Source: Methanolinea sp. UBA477 (GTDB taxonomy: Archaea; Halobacteriota; Methanomicrobia; Methanomicrobiales; Methanospirillaceae). From it: a stretch of 17,243 nucleotides of DNA. Made by a program: the position numbers and the translations under genes. The stretch is taken from the NCBI GenBank assembly GCA_002509485.1, contig DAWO01000020.1, forward strand, positions 1 to 17,243, read 5' to 3'. Numbering within the stretch: position 1 is the stretch's first letter; each line of letters begins with the position of its first letter. Positions 1-5,663 of this stretch are shown here, one piece after another. The notes beneath the pieces are model-generated. The model was given only the letters and a program-made list of their open reading frames with translations. It searched no databases and was not told where the DNA came from.

Positions 1-1
1 C

Positions 2-241
2 AAGTATGGATTGTTAACAAAGCCCGGGCATGACAGCATAAAAATTCCTTGACAACCGCCCCGTAACGGCGTGCGTATCCTTTTCTTGACCGTAGAGACC
101 GTCAGGGCATTCGAAGAAAAATTCTCCGCGATGACGACCGCAGTCAGGAACCGGGAGTTCTCCCCAAAAAACGAGTGGAGGTGCCAGTATTGTGACTATG
201 TGATGTTTTGCGAAGCCCTGGGGCAGGGGGAGTGGGGATGA
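2..241 (+). pseudogene. C-terminal remnant of a PD-(D/E)XK nuclease (Cas4/RecB-like)
   Basis: Reading frame 2 ends at TGA 239-241 and encodes a tail with the pattern W-R-C-Q-Y-C-D-Y-x3-F-C, close to the Fe-S cysteine tail of Cas4/RecB-type PD-(D/E)XK nucleases. The stretch before it (LFLTVETVRAFEEKFSAM) also looks like the helical end of such proteins. An in-frame TGA at 50-52 separates it from 16 more readable codons that run off the left edge. No complete start or catalytic PD-(D/E)XK core is visible. A GTG at 71 could start a 56-residue piece, but that piece would lack the active site. Family assignment rests on the C-x2-C-x5-C tail only. It is probably a decayed gene; the rest may lie left of the window. 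Confidence 0.5.
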
Positions 242-260
242 TCAGGTCCTACGCTGCATT

Positions 261-299
261 GTTTCTATTTCAGAATTATTTTGTTTCTAATTCAGAAAC
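261..299. repeat. Short tandem-like direct repeat with inverted arms, downstream of hicB
   Basis: The 15-mer GTTTCTATTTCAGAA (261-275) recurs as GTTTCTAATTCAGAA (283-297), 22 bp start to start, with one mismatch. The second copy extends into a perfect inverted repeat: GTTTCT (283-288) and AGAAAC (294-299) around a 5-nt loop. It lies about 50 bp past the hicB stop, so it could be a weak transcription stop or a protein-binding site. Its role is unknown. Confidence 0.45.
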
Positions 300-347
300 G
301 AAACCACTCCCACTCAAAAGACGAAAAATGGAAAGAATGAGAATCCA

Positions 348-566
348 TTAGTCTGCGTGAATCGCAACAATTGTCGCGGAGGAATGGGATTTCGGAACCT
401 TGATCCCGTCTTCGATCAATCCCCGGATATGCAATACGATCGCTTCATGCATACGCTCTTCCGTCTCCTCCCTTGTCTTCCCGGTAGCGATGCAGCCAGG
501 AAGATCCGGGGAATACGCAGAATAATTCTTACCAGCCTTTTCGATCACGACAAGGAACCTGTGCAT
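348..566 (-). CDS. hicB: HicB family antitoxin
   Basis: This 72-residue protein has the HicB signature: an N-terminal beta strand (MHRFLVVIEKAGKNYSAYSP), the DLPGCIATG turn and the helix with TREETEERMHEAI. HicB proteins fold as partial RNase-H-like domains that bind and neutralise the HicA mRNA interferase. No helix-turn-helix or ribbon-helix-helix extension follows, so this short form may not bind DNA unaided. The ATG (566-564) lies 7 nt after the hicA stop, and the hicA TGA sits inside a GTGAT-type ribosome binding site, so the two genes look translationally linked. The gene appears complete. Family assignment is firm; activity is inferred. Confidence 0.88.
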   Translation of the reverse strand: MHRFLVVIEKAGKNYSAYSPDLPGCIATGKTREETEERMHEAIVLHIRGLIEDGIKVPKSHSSATIVAIHAD

Positions 567-573
567 ACCTGTA

Positions 574-762
574 TCACTTCTTTAGTCTTGCCTGCTTAAA
601 GATACTGTTTATGGTGCCGGGAGCGAGGTCATCAGAGGGATGTCCGGCAATGGTTACCCTCCCGGACTTGATTGGGTGTTTGTACTGACGATGACTCCCT
701 TTCGACGTGACAAGAAACCACCCATCTTCTTCGATAATCTTGATGATTTCTCGAACTTTCAG
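574..762 (-). CDS. hicA: HicA family toxin (mRNA interferase), apparent CTG start
   Basis: A 62-codon frame reads (L)KVREIIKIIEEDGWF, then the family hallmark GSHRQYKHP, then VTIAGHPSDDLAPGT and SIFKQA. This is a full-length HicA with its dsRNA-binding-like fold and the catalytic His of the SHRQ motif. No ATG, GTG or TTG is available: the codon where HicA proteins normally carry Met is CTG (762-760), and an in-frame TGA lies just upstream (771-769). The sequence GGGTGAT (774-768) matches the archaeal anti-Shine-Dalgarno and is 5 nt from the CTG, so non-canonical initiation is the simplest reading. Alternatively the start codon is mutated and the toxin is silent. hicB follows after 7 nt. A-T rich sequence with TATA-like stretches lies at about 785-818. 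Confidence 0.8.
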   Translation of the reverse strand: MKVREIIKIIEEDGWFLVTSKGSHRQYKHPIKSGRVTIAGHPSDDLAPGTINSIFKQARLKK

Positions 763-907
763 GATGAATCACCCGGGATATTATGATATATTTTTGGAGA
801 CTCCTCGCATATTATTGTTCCCACGTTATCCCGGTTGCGGAACTTGCAAGGTTCACCTCGCAGAAGATGACGAAACGGTGGGAAGAGCTTATCCCCATCC
901 CTTCCGC

Positions 908-1075
908 TCACTTCCCGAAAAACATACCAAGCTCGAACTTCTGCCAGTCGCTGTCCGGATCCTTTATCCAGATCGTCTGGGATTCCGGTAGGAACATGAC
1001 CTGTTGGATGGCGTAGTATAGCGCCTCGGGGTGATTTGGGGAGAGGACAGAGTAGGTTGATCTCCGACTGGACAT
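908..1075 (-). pseudogene. Orphan coding remnant of unknown family
   Basis: A 55-codon frame runs from ATG 1075-1073 to TGA 910-908. It reads sensibly in its second half (HPEALYYAIQQVMFLPES, then TIWIKDPDSDWQKFELG), which resembles the end of a larger secreted or hydrolase-type protein. There is no clear ribosome binding site, and the frame upstream is closed by a stop. I read it as the C-terminal scrap of a lost gene. I cannot name the family with confidence. Confidence 0.25.
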
Positions 1076-1150
1076 CAGGATTCATGGGAGCGAAAAATAA
1101 TATCGTGCCCTCACTTACACTTGTAAATCTGATTTTAGCGAATAATTTCA

Positions 1151-1165
1151 AAAGATTTTATATTA
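1151..1165 (+). promoter_or_regulatory. Strong archaeal BRE/TATA-type promoter
   Basis: AAAGATTTTATATTA is a near-ideal purine BRE plus TATA box. Transcription would start near 1185-1188 on the plus strand, at the beginning of the first dispersed element (1180-1381) and about 290 nt before the histone start. No convincing coding frame begins there, so it may drive a long histone leader or a short RNA ending at the seven-T run at 1264-1270. Confidence 0.45.
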
Positions 1166-1179
1166 CACTTGAACGCCCC

Positions 1180-1381
1180 GGCTTGTTCGTCTCCACTCCA
1201 TTCCGTCCGCTCCTCCTTATGTCCGGTGCTCCTCCATTCCGTTCCGCTCACATCGCGGGGCTGTTTTTTTCTCGGTGAATCGTGTCCACGTTGACGGCCA
1301 TGATCACTCGCTTCGCTCATTTCGCATCGCCTGCATCCTCCCGCTCCTCGCAGACTGTTTCACAGACTGCTCGTCGCTGTT
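1180..1381 (+). repeat. Dispersed pyrimidine-rich element, copy 1
   Basis: About 200 bp with two conserved blocks, both found again at 2315-2514 in the same orientation. The left block (about 1180-1250) has repeated CTCCTCC/TCCGCTC motifs, including GTGCTCCTCCATTCCG (GTGCTCCTCCACTCCG in copy 2). The right block (1342-1381) matches 2474-2514 at roughly 38 of 41 positions. The blocks are about 115 bp apart in both copies, while the middle has diverged. Copy 1 contains a T7 run (1264-1270) absent from copy 2. Frames through it give low-complexity Ser/Arg-rich peptides and are unlikely to be genes. It lies just upstream of the histone gene. Confidence 0.6.
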
Positions 1382-1434
1382 ATGACGGGGGCATGCCCAA
1401 CTTGGTCTTAATTTCCCAGCAAATTCCACAAACC

Positions 1435-1444
1435 GTTAAATACT
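1435..1444 (+). promoter_or_regulatory. Possible proximal TATA box for the histone gene
   Basis: GTTAAATACT is TATA-like and would place a transcription start near 1464-1467, almost on top of the GAGGT ribosome binding site (1465-1469), giving a very short leader. The alternative is the stronger TATA at 1156-1165. Confidence 0.3.
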
Positions 1445-1476
1445 ATCCTGACCTCAAATTCTATGAGGTAATCAAG

Positions 1477-1683
1477 GTGGCAGAATTACCCATTGCGGCA
1501 GTTGTACGAATTGCCAAGAAGAGCGGAGCAGAGCGGGTCGGAAGCGACGCCGCCGCTGCGCTTGTCGTAAAGACCGAAGACTACATTGCGAATCTTGTGA
1601 AAGAAGCAAACAGGCTTGCAATTCACGCAGGAAGAAAGACACTCAAGGAAGAGGACATCGACCTTGCCGGAAAGGCTTTTTAA
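1477..1683 (+). CDS. Archaeal histone (HMf-like, single histone fold)
   Basis: This 68-residue protein has the standard archaeal histone layout: ELPIAAVVRIAKKSGAERVG (helix 1 and loop), a long central helix (SDAAAALVVKTEDYIANLV onward), then the RKTLKEEDIDLA loop and helix 3. It dimerises and wraps DNA. Length matches the family (66-69 residues). The start is GTG at 1477 with GAGGT seven nt upstream. The same frame is open 65 codons further upstream to 1282, but that extension crosses the dispersed element and is low-complexity, so it should not be annotated as protein. The gene is monocistronic and converges on the gene at 1801-2100, with a hairpin between them. Confidence 0.93.
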   Translation: MAELPIAAVVRIAKKSGAERVGSDAAAALVVKTEDYIANLVKEANRLAIHAGRKTLKEEDIDLAGKAF

Positions 1684-1720
1684 GCCTCTCCACCTTTCCT
1701 TTTGGTTCCTCTATCACGTT

Positions 1721-1740
1721 TTCTCCTGATTCCAGGAGAA
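1721..1740. terminator. Hairpin between convergent genes
   Basis: TTCTCCTG and CAGGAGAA form a perfect 8-bp stem around an ATTC loop. T-rich sequence on the histone side (about 1696-1708) precedes it. It sits between the 3' ends of the histone gene and the hypothetical gene at 1801, so it could stop transcription from both sides. Archaeal termination depends mainly on T runs, so the hairpin's role is inferred. Confidence 0.45.
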
Positions 1741-1800
1741 TAGAATCTGATCCTCGCGGATAATCAAATAACAAAGGGTTTAATCTTCCCGCCGGGATAA

Positions 1801-2100
1801 TTATTCGCCCCTGTCGGATTGGTTCCCTTTCGTGAATGATTTCATGCGTTCCTCCGCGAGCTGATGGTATTCCACCATCCTCCGTACCTCTTCCACTGCA
1901 CGTGGTTTGTCACGGATCCCGGTGAAGAGGATGCGGACATTGTCGATGTCGTCCTTGAGATAGGCTGCTTCATGATAGAGCAGGAGGGTAATCTCCCCTT
2001 CCGGTCCGAAGTGATGCTCCTCTACCTCTCCTTTCATGTATCGTTCCCGTTGTTGCCTGGATGGTGCAGCAAAGATATTTTCGAATCTGAAGACTCCCAT
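1801..2100 (-). CDS. Hypothetical protein, 99 residues
   Basis: I do not recognise this protein. It is charged, probably soluble and alpha/beta, with MGVFRFENIFAAPSRQQRER at the N-terminus, a central EITLLLYHEAAYLKDDIDN segment and a Lys/Arg/Glu-rich helical end. No signal peptide, membrane segment or cysteine motif is visible. The ATG at 2100 is preferred: GAGGAA lies 8 nt upstream, and a TATA-like ATTTAAA at 2161-2155 would start transcription near 2132. An in-frame ATG at 2145 lies upstream of that predicted transcription start. The gene is monocistronic and convergent with the histone gene. Confidence 0.65.
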   Translation of the reverse strand: MGVFRFENIFAAPSRQQRERYMKGEVEEHHFGPEGEITLLLYHEAAYLKDDIDNVRILFTGIRDKPRAVEEVRRMVEYHQLAEERMKSFTKGNQSDRGE

Positions 2101-2153
2101 TGAAGATTCCTCGCCGAAATTTTCGGATAGATGTGAGGTTCTCATGCGACCGT

Positions 2154-2161
2154 GTTTAAAT
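2154..2161 (-). promoter_or_regulatory. TATA-like box for the 1801-2100 gene
   Basis: On the minus strand ATTTAAAC sits about 26 nt before a predicted transcription start near 2132. That gives a ~30-nt leader containing the GAGGAA ribosome binding site and supports the ATG at 2100. Confidence 0.4.
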
Positions 2162-2241
2162 GTAGAGCAGGCGGGTTGAAAGTGAATCCCAGGTTTTTTG
2201 GAAAGGAGATTCCGCCATTTATTATCTGTTGTGTTACGCTA

Positions 2242-2290
2242 AAGGCGGGGCCTTCGCCCCCCACCGCGTGGGCGCCGCCCCGGGAGTTGG
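2242..2290 (+). other. GC-rich double-hairpin segment in a non-coding gap
   Basis: Two adjacent perfect stems are visible: GGGGC-CTTC-GCCCC (2247-2260) and CCCAC-CGC-GTGGG (2260-2272), which share one base and so may compete. A TATA-like TTTATTATC (2218-2226) lies about 26 nt upstream of 2248. This could be the start of a structured transcript leading into the second dispersed element, but no known RNA family is recognised. Confidence 0.25.
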
Positions 2291-2314
2291 TTGGTTCCTG
2301 GTGACGGGGCATAG

Positions 2315-2514
2315 TGCTCGTTCCGCTCCGGCTCCGTTTGCTCCTCCTGATCGTCCTGTGCTCCTCCACTCCGCTCCACTCGCACCGAGCCCCCCTGCAT
2401 TTCTCTTCCAGGTCCAGGTCCTCTGACGCCATCAGGCTTCGTCGTCTCCTCCTCGCCGCCGGCAGCACTCCCTCGCTCCTCGCAGACTGTTTCCACGGAC
2501 TGCTCGTCGCTGTT
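2315..2514 (+). repeat. Dispersed pyrimidine-rich element, copy 2
   Basis: This is the second copy of the element described at 1180-1381, in the same orientation. The right block (2474-2514) and left block (about 2315-2385) are conserved; the middle is different and extends into further CTCCTCC sequence. Minus-strand frames through it (2142-2643) give Arg/Glu/Gly-rich low-complexity peptides that do not look like proteins. Confidence 0.6.
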
Positions 2515-2744
2515 TCCTGTACCTGTGACGCTCGGTGACTCGCTCCCGTCCGGTCTCTCGGGCCGCTGCAGCCGATTCGGCTCCGCTGATGCGTCACCAG
2601 TTACCCACTCTCCCCCCCGAGCGTCGCGCCCCGGGATAGGCAAGTATTCCCCTCTCTCCGCGTCCTCCGGACCGGGCTCCTCCTCTCCTCCTGAGTAGCA
2701 GTACCGATGGTGGATGCCGGTTTAATCAAACAAACAATGTTTTT
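2515..2744. other. Non-coding gap with weak promoter signals
   Basis: C/T-rich sequence continuous with the repeat. No convincing gene is seen on either strand. TATA-like TTTAATC (2721-2727) and TTTTTATG (2740-2747) near the right end could serve the plus-strand gene at 2820. Confidence 0.35.
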
Positions 2745-2819
2745 ATGAATCCAAAATTCGAATGCTCACGAACCCCCCGGAGCATACAATTTTTCTGCGG
2801 GGAAATCCCATTACTGTCC

Positions 2820-3182
2820 ATGGCGCGGATTCTCTCGCCCCGGGATATCGGTATCCTGAAAAAACTCGCGCCGGAACTGGACGACCCGCTCTGTCCGGTA
2901 TCCGGCCATGACTTCTTCTCCATCCTTCCCCCGGTGGCGAACCACCTGGCCGCCGATGACCAGGATTTCATCGACCGGGTGAAGCGGCTGTCTCCTGATG
3001 AACTGACCTACCTTGCCCGCCTCATCCTGGACGGGAGCGAGAGCGTCAGATGTCTCCCGCCCGATGCCCTGATTCTCTTTGTCGAACAGGTCGCCGAAAT
3101 CATCTCGCTCGAGACCGCCGAGGAGATCATCGCCGTGTACCAGGCCGGGGCACCCTGCGAGGGGGAGGGGAGGCCAGGGTAG
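2820..3182 (+). CDS. Hypothetical acidic helical protein, 120 residues
   Basis: I do not recognise this protein. From MARILSPRDIGILKKLAPEL onward it looks mostly helical and acidic, with repeated LSPDEL/LPPDAL turns (PDELTYLARLILDG, then PPDALILFVEQVAEII) and a helix rich in Glu and Ile near the end. No membrane segment or metal motif is evident. The frame is open from an ATG at 2745, but the first 25 residues look unlike the rest and that ATG lies near or before the predicted transcription start, so I prefer the ATG at 2820. No strong ribosome binding site is seen at either, so the start is uncertain. Codon use looks like a real gene. Confidence 0.55.
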   Translation: MARILSPRDIGILKKLAPELDDPLCPVSGHDFFSILPPVANHLAADDQDFIDRVKRLSPDELTYLARLILDGSESVRCLPPDALILFVEQVAEIISLETAEEIIAVYQAGAPCEGEGRPG

Positions 3183-3279
3183 CCTGCCCCCCGGGTCTCC
3201 GTCCCGGTCCCCCAGGTCGGGGAAGGCAATCTATGGTCTCCTGCTGGTGAACGACCGTCCGACCGGGTGAACATACGAA

Positions 3280-3672
3280 ATGGAAGAGTTCGACGTCCAA
3301 ACCGATCGAGACCCCGGATCCCTGGTATCTCGGGCATTGTTGCAGATGAACTTCTAAAAAGAGTGTAACGATCGGCACCTGCCCGATGTACATGCCCCAT
3401 ACAACTGCCGCCCTGACCATCACCGAGAACGCCGACCCGAACGTTGCAAGGGACATTCTCTCCTGGCTTGCCCGCCCCGTGCCGGTGACGGGGGACTTCA
3501 AGCATGCCGAGGGGAATTCCGATGCTCACATCAAGGCCTCTTTGGTTGGATTCTCCGTCACGGTACCGGTCATCGACGGGCGCCTTGCCCTCAGTACCTG
3601 GCAGTTTACCCCTTCTGCGAGTTCGATGGTCCCAGGCACCGGCATGTGCTGGTTGGTATTACAAGCGGGTAG
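3280..3672 (+). pseudogene. YjbQ/UPF0047 family gene broken by frameshifts
   Basis: The diagnostic core is clear in one frame from 3386: MYMPHTTAALTITENADPNV, then SDAHIKASLVGFSVTVPVIDGRLALSTWQ. The natural continuation (FCEFDGPRHRHVLVGITSG, TAG at 3670-3672) is in another frame, so a base is missing near 3604. Upstream, the start ATG (3280, MEEFDVQT) and the segment ISGIVADELLKRV are in two further frames, requiring breaks near 3303 and near 3355. YjbQ proteins are ~130-140 residues, matching the 393-bp span. At least three frameshifts make a functional product unlikely unless they are sequencing errors. Confidence 0.7.
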
Positions 3673-3979
3673 ATCGCGGGATGTTGTCTTTTGAAATCTC
3701 GTAACGAAAACCGCCGTGGTTACTATTCAGGGGAGCTATCCCGTTTCAAGAGATGATATTATTCCGGGATCAAATTTCATCTCAATAATTGTGCTGATGC
3801 CGGGAAGCGACAGCACCTTTTTCAACCGGGTACATATGAATCAGGCGAGGTGAGTCTCCTTCACCAGAGTATTCGAAGACACCTGTGGTAGGAGGCAGAC
3901 TCCGGGGGATCCACCAGACTCCATATCCCTGCTTGAGAAAAATGGCAGGAGTCCTCGCATCGATATAAATTCACGGATT
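3673..3979. other. Gene-free gap after the Rieske gene
   Basis: No supported gene on either strand. A 70-residue minus-strand frame (3841-4053) overlaps the Rieske gene out of frame and has no family features. On the minus strand a T5 run (about 3941-3945) lies about 35 nt past the Rieske stop and could end the operon. Confidence 0.4.
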
Positions 3980-4294
3980 TCAGAGAGAGAAAAAGATCTC
4001 GCCGTTCCTGATGGATACCGTATATGCAGGCTGCGGGAGTGTCGCAGGTCCATCCACCACCTCGCCTGTCTTCACATCAAACACTGAGCTGTGGCAGGGA
4101 CAGCGCAGTCTCTCTCCGTCAAGTCTCCCGTGCTCGAGCCTGCACCCATTGTGAATGCAGAAGTCATCCAGTGCATAGACTCCTGTACCTGTGCGGATAA
4201 GCAGGATCTCCCGGCCGAGAGCTTTTACGACCTTCATCTCCCCTGCTGGTAGATCTCTCTCATTCCCGAGATTTGTCTCCTCCTGGGTCGCCAT
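3980..4294 (-). CDS. Small Rieske [2Fe-2S] protein
   Basis: This 104-residue protein has the full Rieske cluster-binding pattern: Cys46-x-His48, then 16 residues, then Cys65-x2-His68 (in CPCHSSVFD). It resembles the stand-alone ferredoxin-type Rieske proteins that feed electrons to oxygenases or reductases (NirD-like), with no membrane anchor. Additional Cys51 and Cys66 lie close to the ligands. The ATG at 4294 is chosen because the protein begins naturally there (MATQEETNLG); an in-frame ATG at 4366 overlaps the stop of the upstream gene. It is the last gene of the apparent cassette, 71 nt after the DsrE-like gene. The electron donor or acceptor is unknown; the SagB-like flavoprotein two genes upstream is a candidate partner by position. 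Confidence 0.88.
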   Translation of the reverse strand: MATQEETNLGNERDLPAGEMKVVKALGREILLIRTGTGVYALDDFCIHNGCRLEHGRLDGERLRCPCHSSVFDVKTGEVVDGPATLPQPAYTVSIRNGEIFFSL

Positions 4295-4365
4295 TGTACC
4301 TGAAGATCTGATGATGACAGAGATAAAAATGATCGAGAATGACCCGGAGTCCGGAGGGCCATCCA

Positions 4366-5583
4366 TCAGAAGAGAATTGCCCGCTGGCGATCGGCAGACA
4401 CACCTCCCGGCAACTGGAAAAATATCTGCGAAAGCATGAGTGCATCGATAGGCTGCACGCCCTGCATGAGTGCGCCCGGCGAGAGTCCCCGCTCATTGAT
4501 CGAGGGAAGATAGGTATAATACTCGAGGTTATGAGAACAGGATGTGACCTTTATCACCGACTGGACATTAAGAACAGGATCCGATTCACTCAGTGTGTGA
4601 TTCCCAAAAAGGGCATATATCCCGTCTTCAATGAAAACAACCCTCGTATGTATTCCCTGGTGGGCACATGCAACCGCAAAGGTGAGTGCACCGAATGCCA
4701 TCTCGTTTCCATAGGGACTTCGGGTGATGAGTATGATGAGGGGTGGTGCATCCGGATTGGCCGGTGACCGTATCTCCGGAATACCCGGGTTCCTGTTTAC
4801 CGGAATGGAAAGGGCTGAATGTGAGAGTATAAGGTGGTTCTTCGAGAAACGAGAGATTATATGCGATAGATCCCTGATTTTTGCCGGGGGAATCGTGCAT
4901 GATGAGATGATCTTTCCCTTCCCCGTTGTATACCTGGAGTAGCCTCTCGACGCCGCGCTCTGCGAGCACATCAGGAAGAGGGGTGAAAGCCCCTTTCCGA
5001 CTGCGTCGGCGCTGACCTGAACGAGCGAATCCCCGAAATTTTCACACATCGTCGGCCGCTGGCCGTCGTGCATGGTATATACCCCGTCCATGTAGCCGTA
5101 CATCTCGGGAGAGATATTTTTCCCGATTGCTGCCTGGAAGAGACGCACCATCGTGAAGGGTGACGCATGCATGTAAGGGGACTGGACCTGGAAAAAACCA
5201 AAAGCAGAGTCCTTTGATTCCTGTAATGCAGCATTAAGCAGGATATCGGCGAAGGCTTCCCGGGAGATGATGTGGTCCGGGTTCCTCCGTTCGAAGGGCT
5301 CGATGGAGATCCCTCTCATCATGAGTTCATGGGTATCGAAGAAGAACCTGATATTGGGCAGTTTAAACAGTATCTCCCAGTTGTGGGCGCACCTCCGGTC
5401 GATGAGACTGTAGCATGCGTCACCCGATAAGAAGAGGGAAAATGGAGTGATCGGGGTCTTCGGATTGTGATGAAGGCTTTCAGGATAATGCCTGGTGAAA
5501 TACAGTTTCAGAAGTTCGGTGATCCAGGAGAACCTCTCAACGGTCAGGTTCTCCGTCGTATAGAAGATATTTTCATTCTTCAT
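4366..5583 (-). CDS. Multi-domain DsrE/DsrF-like sulfur-relay protein
   Basis: This is a 405-residue protein from the ATG at 5583, which has AGGGG 7 nt upstream. An in-frame ATG at 5640 with GGAG is an alternative. Residues about 280-395 are a clear DsrE fold (LIILITRSPYGNEMAFGALT, then VVFIEDGIYALF, then INERGLSPGALMQGV). Residues about 128-255 resemble a second one (DGVYTMHDGQRPTMC, then PLFLMCSQSAASRGY). Residues about 1-100 are weaker (FLSGDACYSLID, LPNIRFFFDTHELMMRGI). DsrE proteins carry persulfides on a conserved Cys. Here only the middle domain keeps a Cys (206) in the expected loop; the last domain has YYTYLPSINERGL with none. The gene lies 80 nt after the SagB-like gene. Its role is unknown; sulfur or persulfide transfer is a family-based inference. 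Confidence 0.75.
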   Translation of the reverse strand: MKNENIFYTTENLTVERFSWITELLKLYFTRHYPESLHHNPKTPITPFSLFLSGDACYSLIDRRCAHNWEILFKLPNIRFFFDTHELMMRGISIEPFERRNPDHIISREAFADILLNAALQESKDSAFGFFQVQSPYMHASPFTMVRLFQAAIGKNISPEMYGYMDGVYTMHDGQRPTMCENFGDSLVQVSADAVGKGLSPLFLMCSQSAASRGYSRYTTGKGKIISSCTIPPAKIRDLSHIISRFSKNHLILSHSALSIPVNRNPGIPEIRSPANPDAPPLIILITRSPYGNEMAFGALTFAVACAHQGIHTRVVFIEDGIYALFGNHTLSESDPVLNVQSVIKVTSCSHNLEYYTYLPSINERGLSPGALMQGVQPIDALMLSQIFFQLPGGVSADRQRAILF

Positions 5584-5663
5584 GGACATGCCCCTGGCGT
5601 GGTTGTTCCTCATGGTCACTGATCGTCCATATTCCAGCATTGCCATCTCTCCGGAAGATGCGG

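Noticed and set aside
261..299. Start of a CRISPR array
   Set aside because: Only two 15-bp units with a 7-bp gap; no regular 30-40 bp spacers. No CRISPR array is present in the window.
759..1151. 130-codon minus-strand open frame
   Set aside because: It crosses the hicA ribosome binding site and has no family features; the alternative frame at 908-1075 reads more like protein.
2142..2643. Two minus-strand open frames of 134-151 codons
   Set aside because: They run through the pyrimidine-rich repeat and give low-complexity Arg/Glu/Gly peptides with no start signals.
3841..4053. 70-codon minus-strand open frame near the Rieske gene
   Set aside because: It overlaps the Rieske gene out of frame and shows no ribosome binding site or domain.
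4339..4767. 142-codon plus-strand frame with several cysteines (CNRKGECTECH)
   Set aside because: The cysteine pattern is an antisense echo of the DsrE-like gene; no promoter or ribosome binding site.
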